Shown one piece after another: positions 33,372 through 35,488 of a stretch of 35,488 bases of DNA. The stretch covers positions 1 through 35,488 of the forward strand of contig JAEWEQ010000031.1 of the NCBI GenBank assembly GCA_023389315.1, given 5' to 3'. A program made the translations under genes and the position numbers. The stretch comes from Actinomycetes bacterium (GTDB lineage Bacteria; Actinomycetota; Actinomycetes; Actinomycetales; Actinomycetaceae). The number at the start of each line of letters is the position of its first letter. The stretch's first letter is position 1. A model generated the notes under the pieces. That model was given only the letters and a program-made list of their open reading frames with translations. It made no database searches and had not been told where the DNA came from.

Positions 33372-33995
33372 ATGGAAACCCAAGCCAAACGACCAGCAAA
33401 AACCAAATGGGGCATCAGCATCCTGCTGCTGATCCTCGGGCTCATCGTCGGAACCGCGTTCGGCGGAGCCGCCAACGTCGCGAAACTACTGCCCTTCGGC
33501 GTCGACCAAGAAGAACAAAACAGCCAAGTAGTAAACGCCATCACGCGGCAAGAAAAAGTGGTGCTCCTGAAACTCGGGATGCAAGGCATCGCCTCCAAGA
33601 GCGTGCAATCCACCATCCTGGGCGTCGACGTGCCCGGCACCGCGCGAGCACTCTACCTGCAATACAACTACTCCGCCATGCTCGGCATCGACGGCAGCGG
33701 AGTCACCGTCACCCCCGAAGCCGAAAACACCTACCGCATCAACGTGCCAGCATTCGAATTCTTAGGGCACAGCGACGTGGAATTCAAAAAAGCGATCGAG
33801 AAAAACGGGATCATCAGCCTGGTGACACCCGAAATCGACGTCGCAGAAATGACCACCCAACTACTGAACGACACCGCCAAAGACCAACTCATCGCCGACA
33901 ACCGCGAAGCGCTGCAAGACCAAGCGCGCGTGTTCTACACCGGGATTATTCACGGTATTGACCCGGAAGCGAAGATCGAAATGAGCTTCCACTAG
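33372..33995 (+). CDS. Probable DUF4230 single-pass membrane protein
   Basis: A 207-residue protein with one N-terminal helix (about 13-35, GISILLLILGLIVGTAFGGA) and an extracytoplasmic domain. The order of elements resembles DUF4230: a strand with LYLQYNYSAMLGIDGSGVTV, then a short NTYRINVPAFEFLG, then a late helix KDQLIADNREALQDQARVFY. Proteins of this family have no assigned function. I base the match on overall pattern, not on a catalytic motif, so it is tentative. GGGAGGA lies 5 nt upstream of the ATG. It is a single gene, divergent from lemA, and ends near a weak GCCGCC/GGCGGC stem. Confidence 0.65.
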   Translation: METQAKRPAKTKWGISILLLILGLIVGTAFGGAANVAKLLPFGVDQEEQNSQVVNAITRQEKVVLLKLGMQGIASKSVQSTILGVDVPGTARALYLQYNYSAMLGIDGSGVTVTPEAENTYRINVPAFEFLGHSDVEFKKAIEKNGIISLVTPEIDVAEMTTQLLNDTAKDQLIADNREALQDQARVFYTGIIHGIDPEAKIEMSFH

Positions 33996-34233
33996 GTAGT
34001 TGCGGCCGCCAAATTGGGCGGCGAGGGGCGGAACGCTGGGTTCGCGGGCGACTGCGGGGCGGCTCGCGCGCGGCAGGCCCCGACCTTGCGGGAGGTCCGC
34101 GAGAATCTGTGCCGACAACGGCGCGGCCCCCACCGGTCCCGGCCGCGGGAGGTCCCGACTTCGCGGGAGGTCTAATGCCACCCGCCAACCGCACCAACGA
34201 GAAAACTACCGCCCCGTCCTCGCCAATCAACAC
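33996..34233. repeat. Intergenic region with CGCGGGAGGTC copies
   Basis: 286 bases between the DUF4230-like gene and upp (both ending here) have no gene. They carry (C/T)GCGGGAGGTC at 34087-34097, 34144-34154 and 34162-34172, all in the same orientation, plus a CGTCCTCG copy at 34215-34222. A weak 6-bp stem at about 34005-34022 may end the upstream transcript. Confidence 0.7.
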
Positions 34234-34267
34234 AAAAAAGTGGCGCCACCCGACCGGGCGACGCCAC
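34234..34267 (-). terminator. Rho-independent terminator of upp
   Basis: On the minus strand a 13-bp stem (34240-34267, two G-T wobbles, short loop) is followed directly by six T residues (34239-34234). It is the clearest intrinsic terminator in the window, 14 bases beyond the upp stop. Confidence 0.9.
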
Positions 34268-34281
34268 CGAAGCGGAAACCA

Positions 34282-34920
34282 CTAGCTGACGATGCCGTAC
34301 AAACGGTCTCCCGCGTCACCCAAACCGGGGACGATGTAAGCGTTCTCGTTCAGGCGCTCGTCCACCGAAGCAGTCACGATCTGCACGTCCGCGCGGTCAC
34401 CAACCGCGTCCTCCACGCACTTCAAACCCTCCGGCGCCGCCAGCAAGCACAGGCAAGTCACGTCCCGCGCGCCGCGCTGCGTCAAGTAGTCAATCGCCGC
34501 CACCATGGTGTGACCAGTGGCCAGCATCGGATCCAAAATGAAACACTGGCGGCCCGACAAATCCTGCGGCAAACGATTCGCATACGTCTCGATCGCCAAA
34601 GTCTCCTCATCGCGCTTCATGCCCAAAAACCCCACCTCAGCGGTGGGCAGCAAACGAGTCATGCCCTCCAACATGCCCAGGCCCGCGCGCAGAATCGGGA
34701 TCACAATCGGGCGCGGCTCGGCGATGCGCTTACCGGTGGTGGGAGACACCGGTGTTTCGATCTGCACATCTTCGACGAGGACGTCGCGGGTGGCTTCGTA
34801 GGCCAGTAGTGTCACCAATTCGTCAGCCAGTTGGCGGAACGTCGAGGACGGGGTGTTGCGGTTGCGCAACACGGTAAGTTTGTGAGCAATGAGTGGGTGA
34901 TCAGCAACATGTAAACGCAT
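34282..34920 (-). CDS. upp: Uracil phosphoribosyltransferase
   Basis: Pyrimidine salvage enzyme (212 residues) converting uracil and PRPP to UMP. The sequence is standard: PIVIPILRAGLGMLEGM (~71-87), PRPP loop LDPMLATGHTM (129-139), and the uracil-binding C-terminus NAYIVPGLGDAGDRLYG. Length is normal. The ATG at 34920 lacks a Shine-Dalgarno; GATACT and the overlapping TACTGT lie 8 and 6 nt upstream, so the mRNA is probably leaderless. It is divergent from tadA, a pairing seen in many actinobacteria. Confidence 0.96.
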   Translation of the reverse strand: MRLHVADHPLIAHKLTVLRNRNTPSSTFRQLADELVTLLAYEATRDVLVEDVQIETPVSPTTGKRIAEPRPIVIPILRAGLGMLEGMTRLLPTAEVGFLGMKRDEETLAIETYANRLPQDLSGRQCFILDPMLATGHTMVAAIDYLTQRGARDVTCLCLLAAPEGLKCVEDAVGDRADVQIVTASVDERLNENAYIVPGLGDAGDRLYGIVS

Positions 34921-35001
34921 GCTTATACAGTATCGCGTCGGGGGGAAAGAAGTGGCGCAGACAAGGCAGTGAACCCATTTTATTTAGGTAAAGTAAGGAC
35001 T

Positions 35002-35488
35002 GTGGTTGAGCAAATTCCCCCTTTCCCGAAGCGAGCAGAACGACTGCGGCACGCTCGCGCGGCAAACCGCGCCGAGATGACTGACAGCCCGCGCCAGGCA
35101 CAGACCCCGGCAGCGGGGGAGGGGCCCTCCCGCGACCGGGCCGCAGTTCCCACCCAGCCCTTCCCGTCACGAGTGGAACGCGCCCGCCGCGCCCGCCGCC
35201 AAGCCAACGCGCAACCCACAACAAGTGAGTCCGAGCCCCGTCAAAACGTCGTGGCGCGAACTGTCCGCACCCCCGGGGAGGCTGACTCTCCCGCGCCCGC
35301 GCAACCCGCACCCAGGCCCGCGACCGCGTACGCACCCGCAGCGAACTCACCGCACCCCGCACCCAGCCTGGCCTCCCGCGACGCGGTACTGGCCCGCGCC
35401 ATGAACCGCGCCATCTTCCTCGCCAACCGCGCCCGCGAAAACGGTGACGTACCCGTCGGCGCCGTCGTCATTGACGAGGCCGGCACCG
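35002..35488 (+). CDS. tadA: tRNA adenosine deaminase, 5' part (runs off window)
   Basis: The frame is open from before 35002 to the window end. Its last ~35 residues read AVLARAMNRAIFLANRA then RENGDVPVGAVVIDEAGT. This is the N-terminal helix and first strand of the TadA/cytidine-deaminase fold that makes inosine-34 in tRNA-Arg(ACG); such a tRNA lies at 13162. The zinc-binding HAE motif lies beyond the window. The start is uncertain. GTG at 35002 (AAGGA 2 nt upstream, TAAAGT 7 nt upstream) gives an unusual ~125-residue Pro/Ala/Arg-rich extension. ATG at 35077 and ATG at 35401 are alternatives, but the last begins inside the first conserved helix. Confidence 0.8.
   Translation, partial: MVEQIPPFPKRAERLRHARAANRAEMTDSPRQAQTPAAGEGPSRDRAAVPTQPFPSRVERARRARRQANAQPTTSESEPRQNVVARTVRTPGEADSPAPAQPAPRPATAYAPAANSPHPAPSLASRDAVLARAMNRAIFLANRARENGDVPVGAVVIDEAGT

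Noticed and set aside
34984..34998. DtxR-like box before tadA (TTAGGTAAAG...)
   Set aside because: Only one half-site matches; the other half is absent.

Overview
The window is about 65% G+C and reads as chromosome of a high-GC Gram-positive actinobacterium, probably a relative of the Actinomyces/Actinobaculum group. That placement is an inference from gene content, base composition and leader structure; no marker gene fixes the genus. The first ~0.5 kb is clearly poorer in G+C (about 45%) and carries one gene I do not recognise. It may be the edge of an acquired segment.

Layout. 0.6-8.7 kb: a DUF418-type membrane protein (+), the proton-translocating transhydrogenase pntA-pntB (-), hemL (-), and a SLC13/DASS anion:sodium symporter (+). 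8.8-17.4 kb: two separate ABC importers of the Mn/Zn/Fe (TroABCD/PsaABC) class. Between them lie tRNA-Arg(ACG) and a fructosamine-kinase-family gene. The first importer has a binding protein, an ATPase and two permeases, with two DtxR/MntR-like operators around a good sigma-A promoter. The second has a binding protein, an ATPase and one permease, with a palindrome inside the promoter spacer and an apparently leaderless first gene. 17.6-20.6 kb (-): diaminopimelate dehydrogenase (ddh), a PAP2 phosphatase and glutamyl-Q tRNA(Asp) synthetase. 20.7-25.5 kb: nhaA (+), a MacB/FtsX-type ABC pair (-), and an overlapping pair of crcB fluoride-channel genes (+). 25.6-32.5 kb (+): the methionine importer metNIQ, a POT-family peptide transporter and a CocE-type hydrolase. 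32.6-35.5 kb: lemA (-), a probable DUF4230 protein (+), upp (-), and the 5' part of tadA (+), which runs off the window.

The genes are mostly ordinary housekeeping and transport functions: metal uptake, ion homeostasis, peptide and methionine uptake, cofactor balance and tRNA modification.

The most unusual signal is not a gene. The octamer CGAGGACG, or its complement, occurs at 42 places that I counted by eye, against roughly 2-3 expected. It shows no strand preference, is about three times denser between genes than within them, and forms inverted pairs at apparent terminators. That is the layout of DNA-uptake sequences in Neisseria and Pasteurellaceae. A second intergenic repeat, CGCGGGAGGTC, is always in the same orientation. 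Several genes (hemL, the fructosamine-kinase gene, the second binding-protein gene, crcB, upp) have a -10-like hexamer 6-8 nt upstream of the start codon and no Shine-Dalgarno, which suggests leaderless mRNAs.
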